From Vreelandella andesensis (GTDB lineage Bacteria > Pseudomonadota > Gammaproteobacteria > Pseudomonadales > Halomonadaceae), in contig NZ_RZHG01000003.1 in NCBI RefSeq assembly GCF_003989795.1, positions 1-64,000 of the forward strand: 64,000 bases of DNA. The letters are read 5' to 3'. The translations under genes and the position numbers were made by a program. The notes beneath the pieces were generated by a model. It saw nothing but the letters and a program-made list of their open reading frames with translations, searched no databases and was not told the DNA's origin. This document shows positions 26,111 to 35,318 of this stretch, one piece after another; position 1 is the stretch's first letter, and each line of letters starts with the position of its first letter.

Positions 26111-27196
26111 TCAGGTTTTCACCTCTTCAGCCTCAGGGAAATAATGGCGCGTTTTATTGGCGATGCGCACTAAGGCCAGCATGATCGGCACTTCAACTAA
26201 TACACCCACTACGGTTGCCAGGGCCGCACCGGATTGAAGTCCGAACAGTGCGATCGCCACAGCTACCGCCAGTTCAAAGAAGTTGCTGGCACCGATCATG
26301 CCAGCTGGCGCGGCGATGTTATGCGGTACCTTCCATGCTTTGGCCCAGCCATACGCGATAAAAAAGATAAGGAAGGTTTGGATGATCAGCGGAATCGCAA
26401 TTAGCAAAATGTGCAACGGATTGGCGATGATCACGTCTCCTTGAAAAGCAAACAGCAGTACCAAGGTGATAATCAAACCGATAGGCGTCACTGGCGCTAG
26501 GCGCTTCATAAAGACATTATCGAACCATTCAATACCGCGCCGTTTAATGACCGCCTGACGCGTTAGGTAACCAGCACCTAAAGGAATCACGATATACAGC
26601 ACGACGGACAAGATAACGGTGTCCCAAGGCACCTGGATATTCGATACACCAAGCAGAAAGACTACGATGGGCGCGAAGGCAAACAGCATAATCAGGTCAT
26701 TCAAGGCAACCTGCACCAGCGTGTAGGCAGCATCGCCGCGGGTAAGATAGCTCCATACAAACACCATCGCCGTACAGGGCGCTGCGCCCAACAGGATCGC
26801 GCCCGCTAGGTATTCGCTGGCCTTATCAGCCGGGATGAACGGCTCAAACACCACCATCAGGAAAAACCAAGCAATCGCAAACATGGTGAAGGGTTTGATC
26901 AACCAATTAACCACCGTTGTAATCACCAAACCTTTGGGCTGTCGGCGCACCCCCAAAAGAGAAGTGAAGTCGACTTGAACCATCATCGGGAAGATCATCG
27001 CCCAAATTAGTATAGCGACAGGTATCGATACCTGTGCGTATTCGAAGCGTGAAAGGGTTTCGGGAACAGCGGGCGCGAACTGACCCAGTAGGATTCCCGC
27101 AACGATAGCCAATGCTACCCATAAAGAGAGGAAACGCTCAAACAGCCCCATACCCTCTGTGGCACTTGGGGCTTGTGAAACCTGCTTCGTACTCAT
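26111..27196 (-). CDS. acr3: ACR3-family arsenite efflux permease, copy 2 (361 aa)
   Basis: The second arsenite permease, very close to the one at 7983-9053, with Cys141 in [14 protein letters not shown] and Glu in VLVEVPIML. An in-frame start at 27214 exists, but ATG 27196 follows GGAG at the right distance. Differences concentrate in the first 15 residues and at the C-terminus. Here it is in the arsR operon with usp and arsA, so it is the copy likely to be ATP-driven through ArsA, while copy 1 would run on membrane potential. Confidence 0.95.
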   Translation of the reverse strand: MSTKQVSQAPSATEGMGLFERFLSLWVALAIVAGILLGQFAPAVPETLSRFEYAQVSIPVAILIWAMIFPMMVQVDFTSLLGVRRQPKGLVITTVVNWLIKPFTMFAIAWFFLMVVFEPFIPADKASEYLAGAILLGAAPCTAMVFVWSYLTRGDAAYTLVQVALNDLIMLFAFAPIVVFLLGVSNIQVPWDTVILSVVLYIVIPLGAGYLTRQAVIKRRGIEWFDNVFMKRLAPVTPIGLIITLVLLFAFQGDVIIANPLHILLIAIPLIIQTFLIFFIAYGWAKAWKVPHNIAAPAGMIGASNFFELAVAVAIALFGLQSGAALATVVGVLVEVPIMLALVRIANKTRHYFPEAEEVKT

Positions 27197-27292
27197 ACCA
27201 CTACTCCACTTCAAATTAGCTTACGTTAATCGCCAGCATTAGCGTGATTTTCTACATTAGGGCTGTGATAGATCAAAAGCGGCTTGGCCAAC

Positions 27293-27643
27293 TCATGACT
27301 CATTCACTAACGGTGAGCAGTTGCTCAAGGAGGATGCGATTGGCTCGCAAACATCAGGATGGCCAAAACAACAGTCATGTACCAAGAACTGAATCATCAC
27401 CTGCATGTGGCTCATGTTGGCTCGATAGATAATCGAACGGCTGTGGCGCCTAGAAACCACCAACCCTGCCTGAGACAGCACAGACAAATGCGCAGACATT
27501 GTGTTATGCGGCACGTTTAGCTGCTTAGCGATCTCGCCTGCCGGAAGTCCTTCTGGCTCATGTTGAACCAGCAGCCGGAATGCCTTCAGGCGAGTTTCCT
27601 GTGAAAGCGCAGCAAAGCTTTCTATTGCGTTTAATGAGTCCAT
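27293..27643 (-). CDS. arsR: ArsR-family arsenite-responsive repressor, 116 aa
   Basis: A winged-helix repressor released from DNA by arsenite. The recognition region is IAKQLNVPHNTMSAHLSVLSQAGLV, written in two overlapping halves: IAKQLNVPHNT and MSAHLSVLSQAGLV. The metal site is C-terminal, Cys91, Cys92 and Cys99 in HDCCFGHPDVC, as in the Acidithiobacillus-type ArsR and not the E. coli type. ATG 27643 is chosen; upstream TTG codons give non-family residues. A perfect inverted repeat covers the start codon, which implies autoregulation. It heads the minus-strand operon. Confidence 0.93.
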   Translation of the reverse strand: MDSLNAIESFAALSQETRLKAFRLLVQHEPEGLPAGEIAKQLNVPHNTMSAHLSVLSQAGLVVSRRHSRSIIYRANMSHMQVMIQFLVHDCCFGHPDVCEPIASSLSNCSPLVNES

Positions 27644-27665
27644 ATGTCTAAGATTATGGACATAT
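27642..27665. promoter_or_regulatory. Candidate ArsR operator at the arsR start
   Basis: Arms ATATGTC and GACATAT are perfect and separated by ten bases; the site overlaps the arsR start codon (27641-27643). The centre-to-centre spacing fits a winged-helix dimer. Binding by the product of this gene is inferred. Confidence 0.6.
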
Positions 27666-28011
27666 AACATTTTTGTCAATGAATATAATCGCTGAAACCA
27701 TTCTCGTAGAAATAACAACCAACAAAACAGGCCCTACCGCGGTATGCTGCAGCTGCGCACATAGTGCTAAAATCTAGATGGATTTTTTCTCATACACCGC
27801 ACCGATCTACTTTAGAATATTTGACGTGTGTCGGTGACATGCCCTTTTTATGGCGAAATGTTACTTTCCAATTCTTCTGATCGTTTATTTTAACTAAAAT
27901 GCTCAGCATTAATTTTGCTTACTTTGACTGAAGATTACTAAAAAGGCTTTTAACACGCAGGTTATCCTCTGGCTCATGCTCTTATATTAAAAATGCTTAT
28001 AAGGATTCAGA

Positions 28012-28902
28012 ATGTCTCCTGAAGGGTTGTCACAAATAGTACTTCCATGGGTGCTAGCCAGCGTGATGGCAGCTATGGGACTTAGCCTTACGAAAAATGA
28101 CTTTTCTCAAACATGGCGTCAACCACGTCGATTATGGCTTGGCACGGGTTTACAAATTATTGCCTTACCATTGTTAGCCTGGGGCGTTGTGGCCTTACTT
28201 CCCCTCTCTCCCTCGGCTGCGGCTGGGTTGCTTTTAGTGTCTTTAGTACCAGGAGGAGCAACCTCGAATATGTTTAGCTACCTAGTTCAAGGGGATCTCG
28301 CTTTATCAGTCAGCTTAACAGCTATTGCCGCTTTTTTAGCTCCTTTTACCCTACCCCTGATCATGGGCTGGAACTTGGAAATGCTAGGATTGAGCACTCC
28401 AGAACTAAACCTCCCTTACTGGCCAACCGTCGGTAAACTTCTACTAGTAACGCTGGTACCTGTAATGGCGGGCATGCTACTAAGGCAAATAATAGGAACC
28501 CCATTGCTAGAGTGGTTGCTACCTAAAATAAGAAAAGTAACAGGCGCGGCCATGATTGGGGTTATCATCGCGCTCTTTGTCAGCTTTTCGCCACGTTTGC
28601 CTTCATTATTTAGCATTGAAACGCTATCGGTATTGCTACTTTGCATAGTGAGCATGACGCTAGGTCATATAGTTGCAAGCTCCTTACGCCTTCCTAAGGC
28701 TAGCGCAAGAGCTATCACCGTCGAAATAGGTGTGCAAAACGCGGGTGTAGCAATGATGGTGGCCTTTAACATATTAAAACAGCCAGAAATTGGTTTGGTG
28801 CCACTACTTTACGGCTTGTTAATGAATATGCCGGTTATTGTATGGATACTCACCTGCTTGTGGATTGACAAACAGCGAAGCTGCACTCTGAAACGTACAT
28901 AA
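28012..28902 (+). CDS. BASS-family sodium/organic anion symporter, 296 aa
   Basis: A bile acid:sodium symporter (BASS) family membrane protein with nine or ten hydrophobic segments and the family signatures LVPGGATSNMFSYLVQGDLALSV (LVPGGATSNMF, then YLVQGDLALSV) and EIGVQNAGVAMMVAF. ACR3 belongs to the same superfamily, but the ACR3 cysteine motif is absent. AAGGATTCAG precedes the ATG. The substrate is unknown. The upstream gap of almost 300 bases is AT-rich with no ORF. It lies between the ars and arx groups and may be an ordinary organic anion transporter. Confidence 0.85.
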   Translation: MSPEGLSQIVLPWVLASVMAAMGLSLTKNDFSQTWRQPRRLWLGTGLQIIALPLLAWGVVALLPLSPSAAAGLLLVSLVPGGATSNMFSYLVQGDLALSVSLTAIAAFLAPFTLPLIMGWNLEMLGLSTPELNLPYWPTVGKLLLVTLVPVMAGMLLRQIIGTPLLEWLLPKIRKVTGAAMIGVIIALFVSFSPRLPSLFSIETLSVLLLCIVSMTLGHIVASSLRLPKASARAITVEIGVQNAGVAMMVAFNILKQPEIGLVPLLYGLLMNMPVIVWILTCLWIDKQRSCTLKRT

Positions 28903-28990
28903 TTAAGCGCACTATCCGTATGACATTTTTCACACGTTGCATTGCAAAGTGATTAGTGGAGCACCGCGAAACTATTATTTTGCACCTTAC

Positions 28991-29413
28991 TTAATTACCA
29001 AACTGCTCGGTCAATGATCCTTGATATCGCCACCCTTCAGGCACTCGTAATTCATGACGTTGACTGTTTACCAAGCGGCACATAGCCACCTCTGGTGGCG
29101 TGCCACCAATACCGATATTAGCCGTCTCGAATACTAGCCAGTCACATTGCGTGATGAGCCCACGTTTCTGGTCCGCGAAAGCGATATCTTCAAAATGCCC
29201 ATCCCACGTAAACCCTAGCCCAAGCGCGGCTAGTTTATCAGCTAACTGACGAACCTCAGCGGGTTCAATCAAGCTGATGCCTACCAGTTCATTATCTGAA
29301 CTGACGTCGCACGACGGCAAAGCCGCTTTAAAAGTCTCCCATCCACCTACGACCTTTTCATCTATCGCTGAACCTCGAACAAGAATCGTCGTTGCCTCGA
29401 CCAATACCGCCAT
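28991..29413 (-). CDS. Uncharacterised protein, 140 aa
   Basis: No family is recognised. The chain is soluble and mixed alpha/beta, with a VSSDNELVGISLIEPAEVRQLADKL-like centre (VSSDNELVGIS and EPAEVRQLADKL), a C-rich patch is absent, and it ends in GWRYQGSLTEQFGN. The ATG at 29413 is divergent from arxB2, sharing a 190-base gap that contains a perfect FNR box; the gene could therefore be oxygen-regulated too. Similar conserved hypothetical proteins are common in gammaproteobacteria. Confidence 0.65.
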   Translation of the reverse strand: MAVLVEATTILVRGSAIDEKVVGGWETFKAALPSCDVSSDNELVGISLIEPAEVRQLADKLAALGLGFTWDGHFEDIAFADQKRGLITQCDWLVFETANIGIGGTPPEVAMCRLVNSQRHELRVPEGWRYQGSLTEQFGN

Positions 29414-29462
29414 TTTTGTGCTCCTACCGAACTTCAGAATTTATGTGAGTAACAATCAAAAA

Positions 29463-29476
29463 TTGATCCAAATCAA
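29463..29476. promoter_or_regulatory. FNR/ANR box upstream of the arx operon
   Basis: TTGATccaaATCAA matches the FNR/ANR consensus TTGAT-N4-ATCAA exactly. It overlaps a second dyad, ATCAAaaaTTGAT, at 29455-29467. ACTAAT at 29505-29510 is a fair -10 element, placing the box near -47 of a plus-strand start, 128 bases before arxB2. It is also 50-63 bases upstream of the divergent gene. It implies anaerobic activation; no fnr gene lies in the window. Confidence 0.75.
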
Positions 29477-29603
29477 GTTTCCATATTTTGCTGCGCTAAG
29501 TTCGACTAATGTTGATGGCTGCAAATCTAGACATATGCCAAAGTGAATATGAATATATTAACCATAACAAAAAAATATTATTCATCGATGACCAACGGTA
29601 CGT

Positions 29604-30668
29604 ATGAAACACTCAGAAATGTCGCTCTTCAAGCAATTCACTAGAATCGGCCCAGGTGTCGCTGTCTTAGGTTGGCTCCCGTCTCGCTGCCTAAAAACGC
29701 CGCCCCATCCGCTTGAATGCGATAAGTGTACAAATGCCTGTCCTGTTAGCGCGATTGTTTTTCAAGATATTGAGAACAGTGGCGAACTCACACTTACTAT
29801 CAGCGACAACTGCCACGGCTGCTCGCAATGTGTGCCTGCGTGCCCTACCGAGGCTATTTTTAGTGCGGAAACCACCGCTCTGATATCTAAACAAAAAGCA
29901 CATCAAACGCTAGATTTAACTTGCCATCGCGCCGTGAACCAAGACAACAGCGGGCATCACATACACTGCCTGCGTTCTCTTGGTGAGGATGTTTTAGCAG
30001 AGCTTGGCGCGAACGCCCTTCCCGAAATTGTGACACTCTATATTCCTGATAATTGCAGGGGTTGTGATGCAGCGCCCATCGAGCCGAACGATGACTGGCT
30101 GGAAAATGCAAACGCAATATGTCATCTCACTAATGTGGCCGCACAAAGCCCCTACCAACCACCGCGCAGTGCGATAAGTCGTCGAGACCTGTTGCTTGGG
30201 AGGCCTACAGCAAGTTTGCCCAACATCCCTTTTGATGATGCAGCGCCTAAAGCCCGACGCTTGCAACGTCAAGCAAACGCCGCACAAACACTTGGCCCCC
30301 ACGCATCGCCTTCCTATTTAAACGTGTTACTCGATACGGACGCATGTGTTGCCCATGGCGTTTGCTCAAAAGTGTGCCCAACCCAGGCTTTGACAGAGGA
30401 TGACGGTGCACTGGTTTTTAATCCACCGGAATGTATCAGCTGTGGTCACTGCGTATCCGCCTGCCCAGAAAAAGCGCTAACAGCCTCCAGTAGCGTCAAT
30501 GGCAACATCGTGACTCTTCGACAATCTGAACATCCGACTTGTCGCTCATGCGGTCATCTATTTCAACAACGCAACACATCAAACAATGAAAACACGATGC
30601 TGACCTGCCCCGCTTGCCAACGTGAAGCCATGCTTATGCAGGAAAGTTTCCATGATCTTTTCCATTAA
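29604..30668 (+). CDS. arxB2: ArxB2-like multi-cluster ferredoxin, 354 aa
   Basis: An iron-sulfur protein with four cluster regions: CDKCTNACP and CHGCSQCVPACP near the N-terminus, then CVAHGVCSKVCP and CISCGHCVSACP near residues 250-295, followed by a C-terminal zinc ribbon (CRSCGHLF ... CPACQ). It stands first in an arxB2-A-B-C-D order as in Alkalilimnicola ehrlichii. Its role is unclear, probably electron relay or assembly in the cytoplasm, since no Tat signal is at the N-terminus. ATG 29604 lacks a clear ribosome site; ATG 29622 is an alternative. The FNR box is upstream. Confidence 0.75.
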   Translation: MKHSEMSLFKQFTRIGPGVAVLGWLPSRCLKTPPHPLECDKCTNACPVSAIVFQDIENSGELTLTISDNCHGCSQCVPACPTEAIFSAETTALISKQKAHQTLDLTCHRAVNQDNSGHHIHCLRSLGEDVLAELGANALPEIVTLYIPDNCRGCDAAPIEPNDDWLENANAICHLTNVAAQSPYQPPRSAISRRDLLLGRPTASLPNIPFDDAAPKARRLQRQANAAQTLGPHASPSYLNVLLDTDACVAHGVCSKVCPTQALTEDDGALVFNPPECISCGHCVSACPEKALTASSSVNGNIVTLRQSEHPTCRSCGHLFQQRNTSNNENTMLTCPACQREAMLMQESFHDLFH

Positions 30669-30762
30669 TGATTACACGCTAACAGCTACTTATCCTTAAG
30701 CACTGGTGGCTTTGCGATAAGACTCGCACTGATACAGCGAGCCGTACCCTGAGGGAGACTCC

Positions 30763-33249
30763 ATGAAATTATTTGAAACGCTGGTAAACCGGCGGCGGTT
30801 TTTGCAATCATCAGCCGCCGTTGGGGCTTCTGCCGGGGCCGTCACTACAGGCATTACCGGGTTAAAGGGGTTTAGCGCAGTGAGTGAAGCGCGAGCACAA
30901 GCACCGCGGGGCGAAACCACTATTACCAAAAACGTTTGCGCACAATGCCCTGCTCGATGTGGTATCGACGTTTACACCACAAATGGCCGCGTGCATGGCA
31001 TTTATGGCGATACCGGTAACCCTATCGCGAATGGCAAACTCTGCCCCAAAGGACATTTGGGCAGCTATTTTCTTTACGACCCTGACCGCTTCAAAGGCCC
31101 GATGAAGCGCACCAACCCTAATAAAGGCCGCGACGAAGACCCTGGGTTTGTTCCGATCTCTTGGGATGAAGCACTGGATACTGTCGCCGGTCGTTTGAAC
31201 GACCTTCGCCGCAGAGGGGAGTCACATCGTTTTTCGATGTTTTATGGTCGTGGATGGGGCGCTTCTGACGCTGGAATGCAAGGTGACTTTGGGAAGCTAT
31301 ACGGCACACCCAATGCGGCCATCGGCCACTCATCCATGTGTGCGGATGGATCTAAAAAAGCCAAGCACGCAACCGATGGCAACAAGTCTTATAACTCCTA
31401 CGATTACCGCAATACCAACTATTTGCTCATTGTAGGGGCTAGCTTTCTTGAAGCTTTCCGCCCCTATAACAACGTTATGCAAATGTGGGGGGAAATGCGT
31501 AGTAAAAGCCCCAAGACGCGCGTTACTACCGTCGATGTACGCATGAGCCCCACCATGGCGGCATCAGATCGGGCGCTTTATATCAAACCAGGCACCGACG
31601 GCGCGTTTGCCTTAGCCGTTGCCCATATCATTTTAAGTGAAGGGCTTTGGGATCGCGAGTTTGTCGGAGATTTCAGAAACCCTAATATGCGATTTATTCC
31701 CGGGCGGCGTATTGCTGCTGCCAGCTTCAATGAAAAATGGGTGCATGGCATTGCCGACTGGTGGAATGAAGAATTAATCGATCGCACCCCCGAATGGGCA
31801 GAAGAAGTTACTGGCATCAGTGCCAATGACATACGCAAAACCGCGATTGAATTTGGCTCAACGCGTCCTGCCGTCGCCCTGTTTGAACGTGGCGCTACCG
31901 GTCACTTCAACGGCACCTACAACGGTATGGCGATTCATAGCTTGAATGCGTTAGTCGGTTCACTATTTGCTGAAGGCGGCCTGGGTTATCAGCAAGGGCC
32001 TTCCTATGGCGCGTTACCTGCCGACGCCAATAATTACCTTGATGATTATGCCCGCAACGGCGCATGGAAAGAACAGCCACGCATCGACATGAAAGGCACT
32101 GATCGCTGGCCCATGGTGGACAACATGATGCAGGAGGTTGCGCCCAACCACCTCGCAGGCGACCCCTATAAAATCGACACGGCGATGTTCTTCTACACCA
32201 ATCCTATCTGGTCGGCACCGAATCCAAAGGTATGGGAAGAAGCACTCAAAGACGTTTTTATTATCGACACATCACCCTTCCCGGGTGAAACCGCTATGTA
32301 CGCCGATATTGTGCTTCCAGACAGTACCTACCTGGAACGTCTGCAAGACATTCCCACTTATCCCTTTGAAGGCTGGCCGATGGCGGCGCTGCGCGTTCCT
32401 GCCGTTGAGCCGATTCACGATACGAAAATGTACGGCGACGTCATTATCGAGCTGGGTAAACGTATCGAGGGCCCTACGGCAGATTATTATCACGCGCTGG
32501 GGAGTATTGAAAATGTGGTTCGTCACCTGGCCGCCGGCTTTGCAGACGATCCTGGTGACAACGGCGTTGATAGCTTTGAGAGTTGGAAAGAGAAAGGCGT
32601 GTGGTACAAGAAACCTTATAAGTGGCGCCAGATCCGTGGCGAATTCTATGAATGGGATGGCCAACGCTATAGCCGCCAGTTAAGTGAAGCGGAGGTACAA
32701 GAACACCTCTTCAAAACGCCATCCGGCAAGTTTGAAGTGCGCTCAGGCTACCTGGAACAACACGCGGCTTATATTGAGCGTGAAATGGGCATCCCAAGTG
32801 AGCGTGTTGGATTGGTTCAGTGGGTTGAGCCGAGATACAGCGGCGGTGATGGCGACCTGCATTTTATTACGCCCAAAACACCGCTACACGCTGAAGGGCG
32901 TGGTGCCAATATTCCCCAGCAAATGATGGTTCACCAGCCCATTGTGGGTGGCCGCAATACGGTTTATTTAGAAGTCCACCCACAAACCGCAAAAGATCGC
33001 GGCATCCGTAACGGTGACCGTGTACGCGTTACTTCCGACATCGGCAGCATCGAGGCCGAATGCCGCTTTGTGGCCGCGCACCGACCGGACACTTTGGTAC
33101 TTCCCTTTGAGTATGGCCATTGGGCGCAAGGGCGTTGGGCTAAAAACCGAGGCCCTGGCAATTCCAGCGAAATCACCACCAACCAGTCAGATCCCATCTC
33201 CGGCCTGGCAAGCTATTACACCGGCAAGGTAACGCTTGAGCGCGCCTGA
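30763..33249 (+). CDS. arxA: ArxA, anaerobic-type arsenite oxidase catalytic subunit (828 aa)
   Basis: A periplasmic DMSO-reductase family molybdoenzyme. It has a Tat signal (NRRRFLQSS) and a [4Fe-4S] set at Cys59, Cys62, Cys66 and Cys94. YGRGWG at residues 161-166 fits the XGRGWG motif reported to distinguish ArxA from the respiratory arsenate reductase ArrA. In studied photosynthetic and chemolithotrophic bacteria, ArxA oxidises arsenite anaerobically, feeding electrons to quinone via ArxB and ArxC. GGGAG precedes the ATG. Other close families (PsrA/PhsA thiosulfate or polysulfide reductase) are less likely given the motif, operon order and arsenic context. Confidence 0.87.
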   Translation: MKLFETLVNRRRFLQSSAAVGASAGAVTTGITGLKGFSAVSEARAQAPRGETTITKNVCAQCPARCGIDVYTTNGRVHGIYGDTGNPIANGKLCPKGHLGSYFLYDPDRFKGPMKRTNPNKGRDEDPGFVPISWDEALDTVAGRLNDLRRRGESHRFSMFYGRGWGASDAGMQGDFGKLYGTPNAAIGHSSMCADGSKKAKHATDGNKSYNSYDYRNTNYLLIVGASFLEAFRPYNNVMQMWGEMRSKSPKTRVTTVDVRMSPTMAASDRALYIKPGTDGAFALAVAHIILSEGLWDREFVGDFRNPNMRFIPGRRIAAASFNEKWVHGIADWWNEELIDRTPEWAEEVTGISANDIRKTAIEFGSTRPAVALFERGATGHFNGTYNGMAIHSLNALVGSLFAEGGLGYQQGPSYGALPADANNYLDDYARNGAWKEQPRIDMKGTDRWPMVDNMMQEVAPNHLAGDPYKIDTAMFFYTNPIWSAPNPKVWEEALKDVFIIDTSPFPGETAMYADIVLPDSTYLERLQDIPTYPFEGWPMAALRVPAVEPIHDTKMYGDVIIELGKRIEGPTADYYHALGSIENVVRHLAAGFADDPGDNGVDSFESWKEKGVWYKKPYKWRQIRGEFYEWDGQRYSRQLSEAEVQEHLFKTPSGKFEVRSGYLEQHAAYIEREMGIPSERVGLVQWVEPRYSGGDGDLHFITPKTPLHAEGRGANIPQQMMVHQPIVGGRNTVYLEVHPQTAKDRGIRNGDRVRVTSDIGSIEAECRFVAAHRPDTLVLPFEYGHWAQGRWAKNRGPGNSSEITTNQSDPISGLASYYTGKVTLERA

Positions 33250-33290
33250 TACCAATAACCCTGACCGAATAGATTGAGAGGAGAACGACT

Positions 33291-34052
33291 ATGGCAAAGT
33301 GGGGAATGGTCATCGACCTGGATAAGTGTACTGGCTGCCAAGCATGTACCACCGCGTGCTCGATGGAGAACAATACGCTACCAGGAGAAACCTGGCAGGA
33401 CGTTCTCTTTTACAACGCTGGCGAATATCCGAGCGGCCAAATGAAATGGTTACCGCGGCCATGTATGCAGTGTGAAAACCCCTCTTGCGTACATGTCTGT
33501 CCAACTCGCGCGACCTATAAAGATCCTGATGCAGGCGGCATTGTCTTTGTTGACTGGAACAAATGCATTGGTTGCAAATACTGCATGATTGCCTGCCCCT
33601 ACGGCGTGCGCTTTTATGCTGATGAAAAACCACTGATTGAACCAGATATCCGCGACGTTTTTCCGGGTGAAAACGCCCAGTTATGGAGTCCTCCCTACCA
33701 GAGTCCTGATGAAGACTGGCGCCGTGGGATTGGAATCCAGCCAAAAGGCGTAGTGTCCAAATGTACTTTCTGCTACCACAAGGTAAAAAACGCGCCTGAA
33801 GGAACCGCGGATCTCGACGAAGACAATCCTGACGTTAAAGAATACGTTCCTGCTTGCGTGCGCACCTGCGCACCTAAAGCGCGTTATTTTGGCGATCTTG
33901 ATAATCCGGAAAGCCACGTTAACCAGCTAATTGGTGACAAGCACGGTGTGCGCCTTAAAGATCATACCGGTAATAAACCGCAGGTCTATTACCTGGGCGC
34001 TGGCGCGGGCGTACCTGCCTTTACACCTGCAGACAGGGAGAATGACGCATGA
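33291..34052 (+). CDS. arxB: ArxB, four-cluster [4Fe-4S] electron-transfer subunit
   Basis: A DmsB/NrfC-type ferredoxin subunit that carries electrons between ArxA and the membrane anchor. Cysteine groups are CTGCQACTTAC (Cys13-23), CMQCENPSCVHVCP, CIGCKYCMIACP and CTFCYHKV with ACVRTCAPKARYFGD at the end. No signal peptide: it should be co-exported with ArxA. GAGAGGAGAACG precedes the ATG, and its last four bases overlap arxC (ATGA), implying coupled synthesis. Confidence 0.88.
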   Translation: MAKWGMVIDLDKCTGCQACTTACSMENNTLPGETWQDVLFYNAGEYPSGQMKWLPRPCMQCENPSCVHVCPTRATYKDPDAGGIVFVDWNKCIGCKYCMIACPYGVRFYADEKPLIEPDIRDVFPGENAQLWSPPYQSPDEDWRRGIGIQPKGVVSKCTFCYHKVKNAPEGTADLDEDNPDVKEYVPACVRTCAPKARYFGDLDNPESHVNQLIGDKHGVRLKDHTGNKPQVYYLGAGAGVPAFTPADRENDA

Positions 34053-35254
34053 CCACACAACAACACAAAAATGCCCTCCAAGGCCCACTAGGATGGGGGC
34101 TTTTAGTCGTTGCAATGGCAGTGCTACTGATTAGCTTGGGTTATGCATTTTCTCAAATCATCGCGAATGGCCATACATCATTCAATACAAGCTCTGCTCT
34201 ACCCTGGGGCCAACCCATTGCTACTTATGTTTTTTTTGCACTCGGATCATCTGGTCTGGGGCTAATTGCATCTTTACCGTTAGTATTCGGTTTTAAGCAG
34301 TATTACCCGATCGCGAAACGTTGCGTATTCCTAGCCTTTGCACTGCTCATATCAGGAATGATCGTACTAGCACTAGAGCTTGGCCACGTGTTCCGTATGT
34401 TGTGGGTCATACCTGCAAACCTGCAGGTGCAATCCGCCATGTTCTGGATGGGGGCTTTCTACGCACTCGACTTACTGTTTTTGCTATGGAAGTTCAGCAA
34501 ACTTCAAGGTGGCCACTGGGATAGTAAAACAGCAAAACAGGTAGGTATTGCGTCGTTTGTTGGTGTTCTACTGGCTAGCGGTAACCTAGCGCTCATCTTT
34601 GGCATGATGAGCATGCGTCCTTTTTGGTTTGATCCGCTTATGCCCGTTTACTTCTATGTCACCGGTATCACCACCGCTGTCGCAATATTGGTGCTTCTAA
34701 CGTACTTAGCTTATGCCTTCAAACAGACACGTATGCCCGCTCCACTGCAGGCACTTTTAACAGGTCCGCTTCCCAAATTATTTGCAGCATGCGTGGGGGT
34801 TACGCTTTTGCTCATCGCCGTCCGAGCCATCACCGGCTTATATAGCAATAATCCTGAAATTAACGTTGTATGGACCGATTACTTATTTAAGTCAGGTGTA
34901 TACATTGCCGCATTGCTGATTGGTCTTTTGCTGCCTTTTGTTATCTTGCTTAGCAAACTACGTAACAGCATGGGTATACAAGTAGTTGCTGCATTGCTAG
35001 TGACAGTCGCTATGTTTGCAGAACGGCTCTACTTTGTGGTGGGTGGTCAGGTAGTCCCGCTTTTCAAGGGCACATGGATACCTGATCTCATTAGTTACAC
35101 GCCCTCTGCAACGGAGTGGTCATTGACCTTTATCGGCTTTGCGTTGTGCTTTGTGATTTACCTGCTAGGTGAAAAGTTTTTAAATTTAGGTGATATGCCA
35201 AGCCAAATGATTGATCACACAACGCCGCGAAAACCCATAGAAGCCACGGCATAA
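34049..35254 (+). CDS. arxC: ArxC, NrfD-type membrane anchor (401 aa)
   Basis: An integral membrane quinone-interacting subunit of the NrfD/PsrC family with about ten membrane segments, e.g. around residues 15-35, 55-75, 85-107 and on to residues 355-375; ALELGHVFRML is a family-type segment. It would link ArxAB to the quinone pool. Start ATG overlaps the arxB stop. A strong hairpin separates it from arxD. Confidence 0.85.
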   Translation: MTTQQHKNALQGPLGWGLLVVAMAVLLISLGYAFSQIIANGHTSFNTSSALPWGQPIATYVFFALGSSGLGLIASLPLVFGFKQYYPIAKRCVFLAFALLISGMIVLALELGHVFRMLWVIPANLQVQSAMFWMGAFYALDLLFLLWKFSKLQGGHWDSKTAKQVGIASFVGVLLASGNLALIFGMMSMRPFWFDPLMPVYFYVTGITTAVAILVLLTYLAYAFKQTRMPAPLQALLTGPLPKLFAACVGVTLLLIAVRAITGLYSNNPEINVVWTDYLFKSGVYIAALLIGLLLPFVILLSKLRNSMGIQVVAALLVTVAMFAERLYFVVGGQVVPLFKGTWIPDLISYTPSATEWSLTFIGFALCFVIYLLGEKFLNLGDMPSQMIDHTTPRKPIEATA

Positions 35255-35283
35255 ATCGTTCATCGCAATAAACACGGGAGAAG

Positions 35284-35310
35284 AGGCAGCTTATTTTTAA
35301 TAAGCTGCCT
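35284..35310 (+). terminator. Hairpin between arxC and arxD
   Basis: AGGCAGCTTATT and AATAAGCTGCCT form a perfect 12-pair stem with a 3-base loop, followed by TTACT. It ends eight bases before the arxD ATG and has partly absorbed the GGGAGAAGAGG sequence that would otherwise be its ribosome site. It could be an attenuator or a partial terminator limiting chaperone output. Confidence 0.7.
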
Positions 35311-35318
35311 TTACTATA

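Noticed and set aside
28012..28902. Third ACR3 arsenite pump
   Set aside because: BASS-family features but lacks the ACR3 cysteine motif.
30763..33249. Possible ArrA (respiratory arsenate reductase) or PsrA/PhsA
   Set aside because: YGRGWG motif and arxB2-A-B-C-D order with a TorD chaperone fit ArxA better. A tree would decide.
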